Shown: positions 1 to 9,044, numbered from the stretch's first letter. The stretch is DNA of 64,000 nucleotides from Parapedobacter sp051400755 (GCF_051400755.1 NZ_JBLFFL010000010.1:1-64000), one strand, 5' to 3'. Notes: generated by a model from the sequence alone, not told the origin. Program-made: numbers and translations.

Positions 1-81
1 GGTGACAGGCTGCGCCTGAATCAAAATAGTGTTTAGGAATAGGTTGATCCGGATGACACAGTTCACGTTACACTACCATTA

Positions 82-114
82 TTTGCCTGCATAAACCCTT
101 CTTTTGTATGTTTG
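82..114 (+). promoter_or_regulatory. Bacteroidota-type promoter of the first glycosyltransferase gene
   Basis: A TTTG at 82-85 and a TATGTTTG at 107-114 match the Bacteroidota -33 and -7 elements (TTTG / TAnnTTTG) with a spacer of 21 bases. The start of transcription would fall near 120, which excludes the TTG codon at 112 as the start of the next gene and leaves the ATG at 142. Nothing else was recognised in bases 1-81. Confidence 0.6.
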
Positions 115-141
115 CAGCAGGTCAACTTGACACTATTCGAA

Positions 142-1479
142 ATGACGTCACCCGTAGCGAAACTAAAGAATACCAATATTATAAGTGGTTGGTTTATTTT
201 TATTATTGTATTGAATCTTGCCGTTTCGGCAGCATTGGTTTGTTTTAATAATCATCCTAATTCATTTACCCATTTCAAATGGCTTTCAACCACGAAATCG
301 CCAAACTGGGATTCCTGGAAAGCCATGCATTACGCCATCAGCCATATAAAGGAATCGCCCGATGATCTAATTTATCAGGAATTGCTAATAAAGCGAGGCA
401 TAAAATTCCAATACTTACCCACGAGTCTATTAATCTTTGATATCCCGCAACAGGTTACCGGATTGAGTTATTACCAAGTTGGGCGCATACTAGATATTAT
501 TTCATTTGTCTCCATTTTCGTCGCTGTTCTAGTTTGCTCAAAAATACTCCGTATTTTGTTGTCACGATATCATTTTGAAGCGTCATATATCCCAAAACGG
601 CCCATCTATCAGCATTTGCTCATTCTAGCTTTAACCGTTCTTTTCTATCCGTTAATATTTTCCTTCCATATTGGCCAGATCCAAACACTTTTAACGTGTT
701 TGACGTCCATTGCGTTATTACTATGGATAAAAGATAAACGCGCTTTTTGTGGCGTATTGCTTGGATTCATCTGTCTTGTGAAGCCACAGTTGGGCCTTGT
801 TTTTGTTTGGGGAATTATTCGCAGGCAATGGAATATGGTAATAGGGGGCGGTATCGTGATCTGCATTGGACTTTTAACTTCAATTGCGCTTTATGGTTTC
901 GATAATCATATGGATTATTTGGCGGCATTATCTTTTCTCTCAAAACACGGGGAAGCATATTTCCCCAATCAGTCGATTAATGGGTTAATGAATAGGCTGT
1001 TATTTAATGGCGACAACTTGACCTGGCAACCTAACGCCTTTCCGCCATATTCTCCCGTTGTGTATTTCACTACACTCATTTCCTCATTGATTATTATTAC
1101 CACAGGCTTATTATGGAACTATAAAAAAAACACCCCGAATGTCGTAGACTTATGCTTGATGCTGCTATGCTCAATAATTGCGTCTCCCATTGCATGGGAA
1201 CATCACTATGGCGTTATATTACCTATATTCATCATTCTTTCGCCCTTTAGCTGCCTATTTTATCGCAACAAAAAATGGAAACTTTTACTATTGGCGATCG
1301 CGTATTTGCTTGTCTCCATAAATTTTAATTTTTTAAACGTTTTTGCTGGCACCTGGTTGAACATCTTTCAATCTTACCTGTTTTTTGGGGCCTTGTTATT
1401 TTTGTTCTTTTGCTTACAATTAAGTAAAAAATTGAACATGGAATCAAACCTCAATTTAATACGAAATGGAAACAAATAA
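142..1479 (+). CDS. Polytopic membrane glycosyltransferase, GT87/DUF2029-like
   Basis: A protein of about 445 residues made almost entirely of hydrophobic segments separated by short loops, as in GT-C fold glycosyltransferases that use a polyprenyl-phosphate sugar donor. A sequence KPQLGLVF near residue 217, after a cytoplasmic loop, is typical of the DUF2029/GT87 family (mycobacterial mannosyl- and arabinosyltransferase relatives). I chose the ATG at 142 because the longer frame begins with a TTG inside the -7 promoter box. The gene is convergent with the two GT8 genes that follow. The region is AT-rich compared with the second half of the window. The substrate is unknown; membership of the polysaccharide locus is inferred from position. 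Confidence 0.65.
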   Translation: MTSPVAKLKNTNIISGWFIFIIVLNLAVSAALVCFNNHPNSFTHFKWLSTTKSPNWDSWKAMHYAISHIKESPDDLIYQELLIKRGIKFQYLPTSLLIFDIPQQVTGLSYYQVGRILDIISFVSIFVAVLVCSKILRILLSRYHFEASYIPKRPIYQHLLILALTVLFYPLIFSFHIGQIQTLLTCLTSIALLLWIKDKRAFCGVLLGFICLVKPQLGLVFVWGIIRRQWNMVIGGGIVICIGLLTSIALYGFDNHMDYLAALSFLSKHGEAYFPNQSINGLMNRLLFNGDNLTWQPNAFPPYSPVVYFTTLISSLIIITTGLLWNYKKNTPNVVDLCLMLLCSIIASPIAWEHHYGVILPIFIILSPFSCLFYRNKKWKLLLLAIAYLLVSINFNFLNVFAGTWLNIFQSYLFFGALLFLFFCLQLSKKLNMESNLNLIRNGNK

Positions 1480-1531
1480 ACGACGCGTATCGCGGGTAGA
1501 AACGCTATGTTCGAAATCAGCTAAGCAGGGT

Positions 1532-2434
1532 TTATAATCCGCTCTTTGCAATCTTTAAAAACATGTTTTTAACCTTATTAACCACCTTGCGTTTATACCG
1601 TTGATTCCCACTCAAGGGTTTAAAGTTTTTCCATGGTGTCATCGCTAAATACCGGAAAAACTCATCCTTGAATGCAGGTTGCGAATTATACGTTTTAAAT
1701 ATAGGTTTGATATCCAAAAAGTGAATAATGTAAGGCTCCTCGCGGGCTGCAAAAGCAAACCAATTCCAACGCGGATCGAGTTCTAGCCATTTCTCGGCAA
1801 ATACCACATTTAATCCGTATTGATCGGGTAGCCTCACATATTTCCTATATTCACTCAGCGTTTGTATCACCTTTTTAGAACGGTTTGTTTCACGCCATTT
1901 CTTAGCATTAATGAGTAATACACCTGAATTGAAATATTTTGTGTCCGCAGTGAGCCCAAGTTCCAAATAGTTAGGTATTCCGCCCCACTCACACGCCACC
2001 GTTTTGCCGACATCCTGGACGGCCCCAATAGTAAAGTCACCTAAATCGGTATTCCATAATGCCGAAATATCTTGCTGTACAATGGTATCCACATCCAAAT
2101 AAATCAGCTTTTCCACTTCCTCGCCCACGGCATGGGGTCCAAACAGTCTCAAATAGACCGTCATGGGATATGCTGAGCTATCAACGGGAATCGTCACGCC
2201 CGCCGGCACGATTCCCTTGCTTTTAAGCCACATCAGGGTAATCCGGCCTGGGTCAACAGTTTCAGCGATTTTTGTTTTATTTTCTTTGGAAATACCATCA
2301 TCGATGATATAAAAATCAATGTGCTCCTGAGACTCATGATTAACGTCAATGGATTTTAAAAGCGCAGCTATAAGGATAGCATAGTGGTTGTCACTAGCGA
2401 CAATGACTGAAATATGATCTTTTTTACTTCCCAT
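1532..2434 (-). CDS. GT8-family glycosyltransferase (copy 1)
   Basis: A soluble 300-residue retaining glycosyltransferase of family 8 (LgtC/glycogenin fold). The metal- and nucleotide-sugar-binding DVD sits at residues 114-116 within IYLDVDTIV. The motif KYFNSGVLLIN follows at about 175, and a C-terminal HFLDIKPI supplies the usual second metal-binding His. It lies 37 bases downstream of a clear paralogue (2472-3356) and is probably cotranscribed with it. GT8 enzymes commonly add hexoses from UDP-sugars to lipopolysaccharide or capsule; the acceptor here is unknown. Confidence 0.8.
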   Translation of the reverse strand: MGSKKDHISVIVASDNHYAILIAALLKSIDVNHESQEHIDFYIIDDGISKENKTKIAETVDPGRITLMWLKSKGIVPAGVTIPVDSSAYPMTVYLRLFGPHAVGEEVEKLIYLDVDTIVQQDISALWNTDLGDFTIGAVQDVGKTVACEWGGIPNYLELGLTADTKYFNSGVLLINAKKWRETNRSKKVIQTLSEYRKYVRLPDQYGLNVVFAEKWLELDPRWNWFAFAAREEPYIIHFLDIKPIFKTYNSQPAFKDEFFRYLAMTPWKNFKPLSGNQRYKRKVVNKVKNMFLKIAKSGL

Positions 2435-2471
2435 GATAATAACCGGTATGATTTTGTGTCAGGCAAGGATA

Positions 2472-3356
2472 TTACCGACCAACGTTAAATTTTATCTTCT
2501 GCAAAAAATTCTTGACCTTTTTCCAATACCTGGTGGTCTCACTAATCGGTTTAAAACCCTTCCATTCGGTTTGATTTAAATAAGAATAAAACTCATCCTT
2601 ATAGTTAAATGAATAACTTTTGTAAATCGGCTTTCTATAAAAATAATGAACTAAACTCGGATCAGGATCGTCATTTACGGAAAAACAACTCCAGCTTGGA
2701 TCGATCTCAAACCAACGTTCCGCCAATGCAACATTCAACCCGTATTGATCACTCAAGGCAGCATATTTTTTATTTGTCGAAATTATCTTCAATGTATTTT
2801 CAGTAATATTGTTCGCCTTCCACCGTTCAACATCAATAACTAATAAACCGGAGTTGAAATACTTTGCATCGGGATTCAGCCCAAGCTCCTTGTAATTTTC
2901 GATACCATTTCCTATTGTCTTTTCAATGGGTCCTATGGTATCGCTTACGGCACCGATAATCTTGTCTTTGATATCAATATTCCACAAATTGATAATGTCA
3001 TCAAGCATGATCATATCGACATCAAAATAGATGATCTTTTTAATATGTGCAGGAATAAAGTGAGGTATAAATAAGCGAACTAAGATATTCAACGGGTATG
3101 CATTATTGATGAAAGGCAAATTTATATCGTTCGGAATGGCTTCTTCCATCCTAATCCAATGCAATATCAATTTACTGGTATTCAGCGAATTTACAATCCG
3201 GTTAAAATTTAGTTTTGATATGCTGTCATCAATGATAAAAACGTCAATAATTTCCTCTGACCGATGATTAATTTCAACCGACTTTAGAAATGCCGCAAGC
3301 AATATGGCATAATAATCGTCACAAACCACAACAATACTTAGGTTTTTCTTTTCCAT
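2472..3356 (-). CDS. GT8-family glycosyltransferase (copy 2)
   Basis: Paralogue of the neighbouring GT8 gene, with the same layout: DVD at residues 112-114 in IIYFDVDMIM, KYFNSGLLVID around 170, and HYFYRKPI near residue 240. At 294 residues it is the usual family length. It is visibly more AT-rich than its sister, so the pair has either diverged for a long time or arrived separately. The intergenic stretch 3357-3568 separates it from a divergent GT2 gene. No clean TAnnTTTG box for this strand was found there. Confidence 0.78.
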   Translation of the reverse strand: MEKKNLSIVVVCDDYYAILLAAFLKSVEINHRSEEIIDVFIIDDSISKLNFNRIVNSLNTSKLILHWIRMEEAIPNDINLPFINNAYPLNILVRLFIPHFIPAHIKKIIYFDVDMIMLDDIINLWNIDIKDKIIGAVSDTIGPIEKTIGNGIENYKELGLNPDAKYFNSGLLVIDVERWKANNITENTLKIISTNKKYAALSDQYGLNVALAERWFEIDPSWSCFSVNDDPDPSLVHYFYRKPIYKSYSFNYKDEFYSYLNQTEWKGFKPISETTRYWKKVKNFLQKIKFNVGR

Positions 3357-3500
3357 TAAATTATTGGCTAAAAGTGAAAAGAAGTCCTAAGCATGAGGTT
3401 TGCACTAATCTGTTTATGTTGATAAAAGAACATAATATGTAATGAGGATGTGGCTGCTCAAAGATAGTTGATTTAGATCATATTACTGATAAATAATTTC

Positions 3501-3508
3501 TACTTTTG
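3501..3508 (+). promoter_or_regulatory. -7 promoter box for the GT2 gene at 3569
   Basis: TACTTTTG matches the TAnnTTTG consensus. No TTTG was found at the expected distance upstream, so only the -7 element is supported. The predicted leader would be about 55 bases. Confidence 0.4.
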
Positions 3509-3568
3509 TAAACGTAAAATTAACGCAGAATAGCACCACAAACCTTCTTAACTTTAAATTAACCGTTC

Positions 3569-4531
3569 GTGTCTCGAGTTAGCGTAATTATCCCGGTCTA
3601 TAACGTTGAACAATATATCGAAAAATGCATTCTGTCCGTGTTAAGCCAAACTTACCGTCACTTCGAGATCATCGTTGTCAACGACAAGACGCTCGACCAA
3701 TCTATTGAACTAGCCAATGCCATTCTCTCGAAACAGGTAGAAATTCCGTACCAGATCATCCATATGCCTGAAAACAGTGGTATATCTGCCGCCCGCAATA
3801 CAGGTATCGAAGCGGCAAAAGGAGACCACCTGCTATTCATAGACAGTGATGATTGGATCGAACCGGAAATGCTACAAAAACTGGTTGGGGCATCCGAACA
3901 ACAAAATGCGGATATGGTATTTTGTCGAGTCAGACAGGTCTATGAACAATCGGACAGGTTTGAAGTCCTGAAGAGCCTGCCCGAGGGATTGTGGAACAAA
4001 CAAGAATCATTGTTAAGGCTGTTTAAGGGTGATTATCCCACGCATATTTATAAAATACTTATCTCAAAATCGTTGTTCGACGGTATCAGGTTTCCCATAG
4101 GTATTGTTTATGAAGACGTCCTCACGCTACCGTACCTATTGGATAATGCCAACACTATATATTTTATTGACGATGTGCTTTATAACTACTTACAACGGCC
4201 GGGATCATTAACGAAGAGTTATAATGCAAAACTGGAGGGTGTAGTCCGAGAATTTACGGCAATGGATAGGTACTTTCAAGATCGATTGACTGATAAAAAA
4301 CTGAAGATTGCTTATAGACGATATGTTTATTTGACTTACCACGTTATCGCATGCCACGCGATTTATTTTTCGCCGGACAGCGAGCAACTAAATCAGATTC
4401 TGCGTAACTGCTGCAATGCGGTAAGTTATCGAACAATCTTTCGACTGCTCGCCAGCCACCCGTCAAAAACCATCGCTCACCTCTTGGTCCTAAAATTGAA
4501 CAGGCAATGGTTTCAAAAGCTTTATAGCTAA
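3569..4531 (+). CDS. GT2-family glycosyltransferase
   Basis: A 320-residue GT-A glycosyltransferase. The N-terminal VSVIIPVYNVEQY nucleotide-binding strand, a conserved NSGISAARNTGI block around 69-80, and the DSD metal motif at 92-94 (FIDSDDWIEP) are all present. The frame opens with a GTG; no ATG lies close enough upstream of the conserved first strand, so the GTG is taken as the start. The C-terminal 120 residues are mixed and lack membrane helices, so this is a single-addition rather than processive enzyme. It stands alone on the plus strand and is convergent with the HAD/UbiA operon. Confidence 0.82.
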   Translation: MSRVSVIIPVYNVEQYIEKCILSVLSQTYRHFEIIVVNDKTLDQSIELANAILSKQVEIPYQIIHMPENSGISAARNTGIEAAKGDHLLFIDSDDWIEPEMLQKLVGASEQQNADMVFCRVRQVYEQSDRFEVLKSLPEGLWNKQESLLRLFKGDYPTHIYKILISKSLFDGIRFPIGIVYEDVLTLPYLLDNANTIYFIDDVLYNYLQRPGSLTKSYNAKLEGVVREFTAMDRYFQDRLTDKKLKIAYRRYVYLTYHVIACHAIYFSPDSEQLNQILRNCCNAVSYRTIFRLLASHPSKTIAHLLVLKLNRQWFQKLYS

Positions 4532-4616
4532 TGGCGCGTTAAAAGTGACGCCACATATGGCTAGTCTGGTTGTTTTCATTTTTCTTTTTTTGCTGTTTTA
4601 CTGATGAGCATACTCA

Positions 4617-5222
4617 TCAAAAGGCACGATAATATGGATAATCGGCTATTCCCAAAAGTTCCTTATCCCCATTAGAATCTCCATAGGCATATAATTTGTA
4701 TTCCGATCTTTCTGGACGAAATGCCAACAAACGGTTGACTTTTTCAGATCCGTAACAGTTTCTGGACAGGAATTCACCGGTTATGAATCCATCCTGCACC
4801 GCTATTTGAGTAGCCAAAATTTCTGTAACGCCTATGGTATTACTCCAGGGAGCTATCCAGTTTTCAATGGAAGCACTGATGATAATGACCTCATGTCCTT
4901 GACTGACGTGCCAGTGAAGCTTTGCTAATGCGTTCGGCCTGACCATTTTTGTCAATTCTTCGCGAAACTGAACACAACGATTGTTAAATTCTTCAATTGA
5001 CATTCCCCTAAAAAATAGGCTAAACAACTTTTCTTTGGCCGTATAATTAGGCATAAGTTTCAGTTTGTAAAGCAAAAAATAGTAAGAAGATGGAATAGCC
5101 ACGCGGAGCAACTTGCCCACTTTTAACCGAAACAGTAAAAAATAAAATAAACTATCTCCTTTTGTGATGGTGCCATCGAAATCAAATGCAGCTATCACCT
5201 TTTCGTTTGTACCCTGCATCAT
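4617..5222 (-). CDS. HAD-IB-like phosphatase in the UbiA/GMC operon
   Basis: A haloacid dehalogenase-superfamily hydrolase of about 201 residues. Motif I is AFDFDGTIT with the nucleophile Asp14 and acid/base Asp16, motif II is IIISAS, and motif III/IV is AYGDSNGDKELL near the C-terminus. A hydrophobic stretch between motifs I and II (about 30-60) may press on the membrane. The start is set at the ATGATG straddling the UbiA stop codon, so the two genes are translationally coupled. In loci that make polyprenyl-phosphate pentoses, a UbiA enzyme transfers phosphoribose and a phosphatase then removes the 5-phosphate. That role is inferred here from the pairing, not from sequence. Confidence 0.72.
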   Translation of the reverse strand: MMQGTNEKVIAAFDFDGTITKGDSLFYFLLFRLKVGKLLRVAIPSSYYFLLYKLKLMPNYTAKEKLFSLFFRGMSIEEFNNRCVQFREELTKMVRPNALAKLHWHVSQGHEVIIISASIENWIAPWSNTIGVTEILATQIAVQDGFITGEFLSRNCYGSEKVNRLLAFRPERSEYKLYAYGDSNGDKELLGIADYPYYRAF

Positions 5223-6103
5223 AGATTGAAATAGATAATACCAATGAACGACAGAATCCAACCAAAAATAATCACTTGAAGAAATCGATTTTTCAAAAGC
5301 ACTGCAGTAGGGCTACCACTTATCAACCATACGAACGTGAGTTGCAAATAGCGTAACACACCCAATATAACAAAGAAAGAAGTGATATATACGTGGTTAT
5401 TAAATCTCGAGATGACTTCATCCGATGTACAATACATAATATAGCATACAATGACAACAGTAGCTAAGCTGGTAATGACGACATTGAGAAACTCCAGGTT
5501 ATAACCGTTCAAATTCTTTCTTGCGCTGACTCCGGTTCGCACATGGTTAAACACGTCATCCCTGCGTTTTGCGAACGCGAGAAACAGCGCCAGCACAAAG
5601 GTCATTAGGACAATCCAATGCGACAGGTCGGTACCCGATACTACACCACCAATGATCAATCTAATGACAAAGCCCACAGCGATGATAAAAACATCCAAAA
5701 TGGATATGTGTTTCAATTTGACGGTATAAAGAATATTTTGCACCAAGTAGAAGCATACAAGCAAAAAAGCGTAGAGATTACCAATAAATACGTAAAAAGT
5801 GACCAAACCGGCAATCAGCAAAATAACGATTAACACAATCCCTTCTTTTATCGAAACTCGGTTGCTTGCGAGGGGTCGGTTCCGTTTTGTGGGGTGTAGG
5901 CGATCCTCATTGATGTCAAGCATATCATTGAAGACGTAAACAGCACTGGCTAATAATGAAAAACCAAAGAATGCCAACACAAGGTGAAGCGCGACCCCAG
6001 GATCGTCAATTTGTAGGGAGAAAAATGCTGGAAGCAAAATAAAAGTGTTCTTCACCCACTGGTTTGGCCGCATTAGTTGAAGGTAGTAGCGCATATTATT
6101 CAT
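5219..6103 (-). CDS. UbiA-family polyprenyl-phosphate phosphoribosyltransferase-like protein
   Basis: An integral membrane prenyltransferase of 294 residues with about eight hydrophobic segments. The N-terminus carries RPNQWVKN, which is typical of the decaprenyl-phosphate phosphoribosyltransferase branch of UbiA. The Mg-diphosphate motif is NDMLDINED at 59-67, followed by KRNRPLAS. The second acidic motif is near SILDVFIIAVGF. In mycobacteria the relative Rv3806c moves phosphoribose from PRPP to decaprenyl phosphate for arabinan synthesis. Here it sits between a GtrA-family gene and a HAD phosphatase, both also found in such pathways. The donor and lipid are inferred from the family. Confidence 0.78.
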   Translation of the reverse strand: MNNMRYYLQLMRPNQWVKNTFILLPAFFSLQIDDPGVALHLVLAFFGFSLLASAVYVFNDMLDINEDRLHPTKRNRPLASNRVSIKEGIVLIVILLIAGLVTFYVFIGNLYAFLLVCFYLVQNILYTVKLKHISILDVFIIAVGFVIRLIIGGVVSGTDLSHWIVLMTFVLALFLAFAKRRDDVFNHVRTGVSARKNLNGYNLEFLNVVITSLATVVIVCYIMYCTSDEVISRFNNHVYITSFFVILGVLRYLQLTFVWLISGSPTAVLLKNRFLQVIIFGWILSFIGIIYFNL

Positions 6104-6156
6104 TCAGACGTTTGTTTTTAGTAGATGATTAAATGTGTTGCTCATGTATTCCATTT

Positions 6157-6579
6157 TTATTTATGAAATACGATATATTTTTTGGTTAAGAAATTGAAGG
6201 CAGACACAACCAAAATAGCGATTATCTTACACCAGAGCACTTGATCTACATGGATTTTTTCCACCAAGCACCATAGGATGAGCTGATTAAGAAAAACAGC
6301 AGCCATGGAGAAGGAAATAAATGACACGATTTCGGTGACCATGGTGTATTTGCTTCGTTGAAATACAAATTCCCGGGACAAAAAGTAATTGAGCAAAATA
6401 GCAACCACAACGGCAATCACATTGGCCACTAAATAATCAATTTTGAACTGCGTATATAAGAGGGTGAACAGTACAAATTCGACCACGGCGCATACCGACC
6501 CTACCAAAATGAACCGGAACACCTGACCGTTTACCATATATTTGATACTTTTATACTGCATATAGCGATTGTTTTCCAT
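6157..6579 (-). CDS. GtrA-family small membrane protein
   Basis: A 140-residue protein with four predicted transmembrane segments. The FRFILVGSVCAVVEF start and the FLSREFVFQ and FNFLTKKYIVF motifs are typical of the GtrA/DPMS family. These proteins are thought to help translocate or recruit polyprenyl-phosphate sugars; the mycobacterial member Rv3789 acts next to DprE1/DprE2. It lies 19 bases after the GMC oxidoreductase gene and 53 bases before the UbiA gene, all on the minus strand, so a single transcript is likely. Confidence 0.82.
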   Translation of the reverse strand: MENNRYMQYKSIKYMVNGQVFRFILVGSVCAVVEFVLFTLLYTQFKIDYLVANVIAVVVAILLNYFLSREFVFQRSKYTMVTEIVSFISFSMAAVFLNQLILWCLVEKIHVDQVLWCKIIAILVVSAFNFLTKKYIVFHK

Positions 6580-6598
6580 ATAGAATTCAGTATTTAGC

Positions 6599-8299
6599 CT
6601 ATAGTTCTCCTCGTTTCAACTGGGCAACTGCATAATCGCACGCCCGTGCCGTCAATGCCATATAAGTCAATGATGGATTTTGACATGATGAGGAAGTCAT
6701 GCAACTGCCGTCCGTGATAAAAACATTGGGAACAGCATGCATCTGATTAAATCCATTTAATACCGCGGTATCGGAGTCCCTTCCCATCCTCACGGTTCCC
6801 ATTTCATGGATGGTTGAACCTCCTGGCTTTTCATGAAGGAATGATTGAACAAAACGGAACCCCGCGCTCTTAAGCATCTCCTTTGCATTAGTTTCGATGT
6901 CTTTCATCATACGATGCTCGTTTTCCCCAAACGTAAAATTGATTTTTACCAAGGGAAGCCCCCATTGGTCTCTCTGATCTTCGCTTAATGAAATCCGGTT
7001 ATTGTAATAAGGCAAGCACTCTCCCCAACCAGCCATCCACACACTCCACGGCCCCGGAGTGGTAAGGTGTTCTTTAAACCTCACACCAAACCCTTCTTGT
7101 GACTCACCGACGTCCATCCAATCCTGGCGTTCGCCCACGCCTTGGATATTGTAGCCACGGATAAAGTTCACCTTTTCAGCGGACTGCAAATTTCTGAACC
7201 GCGGTATGAGAAAACCGCACGGTCGACGACCTTTGTAATAAGAGGTCTTGAAATCTTCATGAATTCCGTAAGCTCCGGCGGACGAATGATGATCCATCAA
7301 GTTGTGACCAATTTGCCCGCTATCGTTTCCGAGTCCATTTGGAAATCTAGGTGACCGAGATTGGAGGAGTATGGCTGCCGTATTAATCGTCGAGGCGTTG
7401 AGAAATATAATTTTTGCGTGAAACGACAGATCTTCTTTTGTAACCGTGTCCACGATGCGAACGCCAGAGGCCCTACCTGTATGGTGATCATATATTACTT
7501 CGGATACTACCGAAAATGGCCGTAACGTCAGGTTACCGGTCGCCATGGCGACGGGAATCGTTGCGCTGTTGCTGCTGAAATAACCGCCGTAAGGGCAACC
7601 CCTCATGCAAAGGTTCCGGTAGACACATGGTCCGCGTCCCTCCCACCCCTTGGTGAGATTAGCCACACGAGCAATAGTGAGTATTCGATGATCGTATTTC
7701 GTTTTTATCGATTGCGCCAGGTGTTTTTCAATGCAGTTGAGTTCCATGGGCGGCAGAAAGTTCCCATCAGGCAGGTGCGCCAATCCTTCCGTCTGACCAC
7801 TGACGCCCACGAAAGACTCTACATAATCGTACCAGGGAGCGATATCTCGATATCGGATGGGCCAGTCTACGGCTACGCCGTCTTTGAGGTTGGCTTCAAA
7901 GTCGACGTCGCTTAACCGATAGCATTGCCTTCCCCAGGTCAATGATCGCCCGCCAACTTGGTAACCGCGGTACCACTCAAATGGTTTTTCCTGGATGTAG
8001 GGATGATCTTCGTCATTGGCGAAAAACATACTCGTCGACTCGTCGCCAAAACTGCTCTGAACGGGATTTTTCGCCCGATATGCTGTAGTAAAATGCTTCC
8101 GATATTTAAAATCCCATGGATGTTTAAATGCAGTCGAATAGTCCTTTATATGCTCTACGTTCCTACCGCGTTCCAGCAATAATGTTTTCAGGCCCGCTTT
8201 GCACAATTCCATAGCTGCCCATCCACCGCTGATGCCTGATCCTACGACTATCGCATCGTAAGTCATTGTCTCCGTCACCTCGCCAATCAAATTTGCCAT
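6599..8299 (-). CDS. GMC-family FAD-dependent oxidoreductase
   Basis: A 566-residue glucose-methanol-choline flavoenzyme. The FAD dinucleotide-binding motif GSGISG is at 20-25. The C-terminal GMC domain has the catalytic pair His498 (STIHEMGT) and Asn541 (CQNPSLTY). A cluster Cys225-Cys231-Cys235 in GPCVYRNLCMRGCPYGG marks the gluconate-2-dehydrogenase/pyranoside C3-dehydrogenase branch. The small-subunit gene lies just 4 bases upstream, which fits a two-subunit dehydrogenase. No signal peptide is evident, although the partner has a membrane segment. Unusually for this family it lies inside a polysaccharide locus with GtrA, UbiA and HAD genes, suggesting oxidation of a lipid-linked or polymer sugar. 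That substrate is inference. Confidence 0.8.
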   Translation of the reverse strand: MANLIGEVTETMTYDAIVVGSGISGGWAAMELCKAGLKTLLLERGRNVEHIKDYSTAFKHPWDFKYRKHFTTAYRAKNPVQSSFGDESTSMFFANDEDHPYIQEKPFEWYRGYQVGGRSLTWGRQCYRLSDVDFEANLKDGVAVDWPIRYRDIAPWYDYVESFVGVSGQTEGLAHLPDGNFLPPMELNCIEKHLAQSIKTKYDHRILTIARVANLTKGWEGRGPCVYRNLCMRGCPYGGYFSSNSATIPVAMATGNLTLRPFSVVSEVIYDHHTGRASGVRIVDTVTKEDLSFHAKIIFLNASTINTAAILLQSRSPRFPNGLGNDSGQIGHNLMDHHSSAGAYGIHEDFKTSYYKGRRPCGFLIPRFRNLQSAEKVNFIRGYNIQGVGERQDWMDVGESQEGFGVRFKEHLTTPGPWSVWMAGWGECLPYYNNRISLSEDQRDQWGLPLVKINFTFGENEHRMMKDIETNAKEMLKSAGFRFVQSFLHEKPGGSTIHEMGTVRMGRDSDTAVLNGFNQMHAVPNVFITDGSCMTSSSCQNPSLTYMALTARACDYAVAQLKRGEL

Positions 8300-8303
8300 G
8301 ACG

Positions 8304-8879
8304 TTATTTTATTGCCCAGGCACGCTGACCTGGTGTTAAAGAGATACAGGATTCATAAGTAATCGGGACGAAGTCATAGGCAAGCCCCTGCGTGGCTCCA
8401 AGTAACGACGTACAGTAGCCTTCTACAGTCAGACGCTTTAATTTAATAATGAACGGTTCGCCAAAAAGACGCATTTTCAGTTTGTTAAAAATGGGATTAC
8501 GATAAACATCGTGTTTCTCAAAATGGGTTAATACCGCAATCTTATCTACTAACGAGCATGTGACGAACGGGCACTGATGTTTCTTGATGGTGTATTTCTC
8601 CAAATTATGAAGACCACTTAAAAACATCTGCTGCTCTTTTGGAGCAGTACAGTCGCAGATCATATCAATTACAAATTCGGCAACACCCGATTCTTTTGCT
8701 CCCGGCGTATCGGTACGTGGTATGATCGTAGACACTAACTCTTCGATAAGTTGTTTTTTTGCCGTGAGCTCATTGATATCCAGCCGACTTCCGAAACCAA
8801 ACTTTCTGACAAACAGCATTATGAGCATTGAAAATGCCCCTAAAGTGAAGATATACTTGACAAATGCTTTTCTGTCCAC
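8304..8879 (-). CDS. Gluconate 2-dehydrogenase subunit 3-like membrane-anchored partner
   Basis: The conserved part, IIPRTDTPGAKESGV followed by FVIDMICD, is the signature of the gluconate-2-dehydrogenase subunit 3 family, the small partner of GMC dehydrogenases. I propose a GTG start at 8879, giving about 191 residues. That start yields an N-terminus beginning VDRKAFVKYIF, positively charged and followed by one hydrophobic helix, as in family members. A TAGTTTTG -7 box lies on this strand at 8907-8900, just upstream. An ATG at 9032 would add 51 residues with no family resemblance and would leave only 35 bases before the divergent gene. The protein probably tethers the GMC subunit to the inner membrane. 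First gene of the five-gene operon. Confidence 0.68.
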   Translation of the reverse strand: MDRKAFVKYIFTLGAFSMLIMLFVRKFGFGSRLDINELTAKKQLIEELVSTIIPRTDTPGAKESGVAEFVIDMICDCTAPKEQQMFLSGLHNLEKYTIKKHQCPFVTCSLVDKIAVLTHFEKHDVYRNPIFNKLKMRLFGEPFIIKLKRLTVEGYCTSLLGATQGLAYDFVPITYESCISLTPGQRAWAIK

Positions 8880-8899
8880 GGGAAAAAACCTTACGACGC

Positions 8900-8907
8900 C
8901 AAAACTA
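8900..8907 (-). promoter_or_regulatory. -7 promoter box of the GMC/UbiA operon
   Basis: On the minus strand the bases read TAGTTTTG, a full match to TAnnTTTG, 20 bases upstream of the proposed GTG start at 8879. No -33 element was recognised. If correct, it excludes the longer ATG-initiated form of the first gene. Confidence 0.42.
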
Positions 8908-9036
8908 ACTAAAAAAGTAATTGTTCTTGGAAATATGATGGGATCCGGTGTCGCGTTTCCACTACATTTCTGGATTTTCTTTAGTATAGACTCGATAATT
9001 GAAGCTCCTAAAATATCTCTTGCAGTAGACATGCCT

Positions 9037-9044
9037 TATCTTTG
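9037..9044 (+). promoter_or_regulatory. -7 promoter box for the GT-C gene at 9068
   Basis: TATCTTTG matches TAnnTTTG, 23 bases upstream of the ATG at 9068. No convincing -33 element was found at the usual distance. Confidence 0.45.

Noticed and set aside
6..18. CAGGC-TGC-GCCTG mini-hairpin at the window edge
   Set aside because: A 5-bp stem with a 3-base loop and no U-tract is too weak to call a terminator.
4602..4619. Hairpin TGATGAG-CATA-CTCATCA at the HAD gene stop
   Set aside because: A 7-bp stem but with A-rich sequence after it on the minus strand and no U-tract in either useful direction, so it was not called a terminator.
8880..9032. 51-codon N-terminal extension of the subunit-3-like gene
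   Set aside because: No resemblance to the family, and it would cover the TAGTTTTG box. A normal membrane-anchor N-terminus begins at the GTG at 8879. The choice is not certain.
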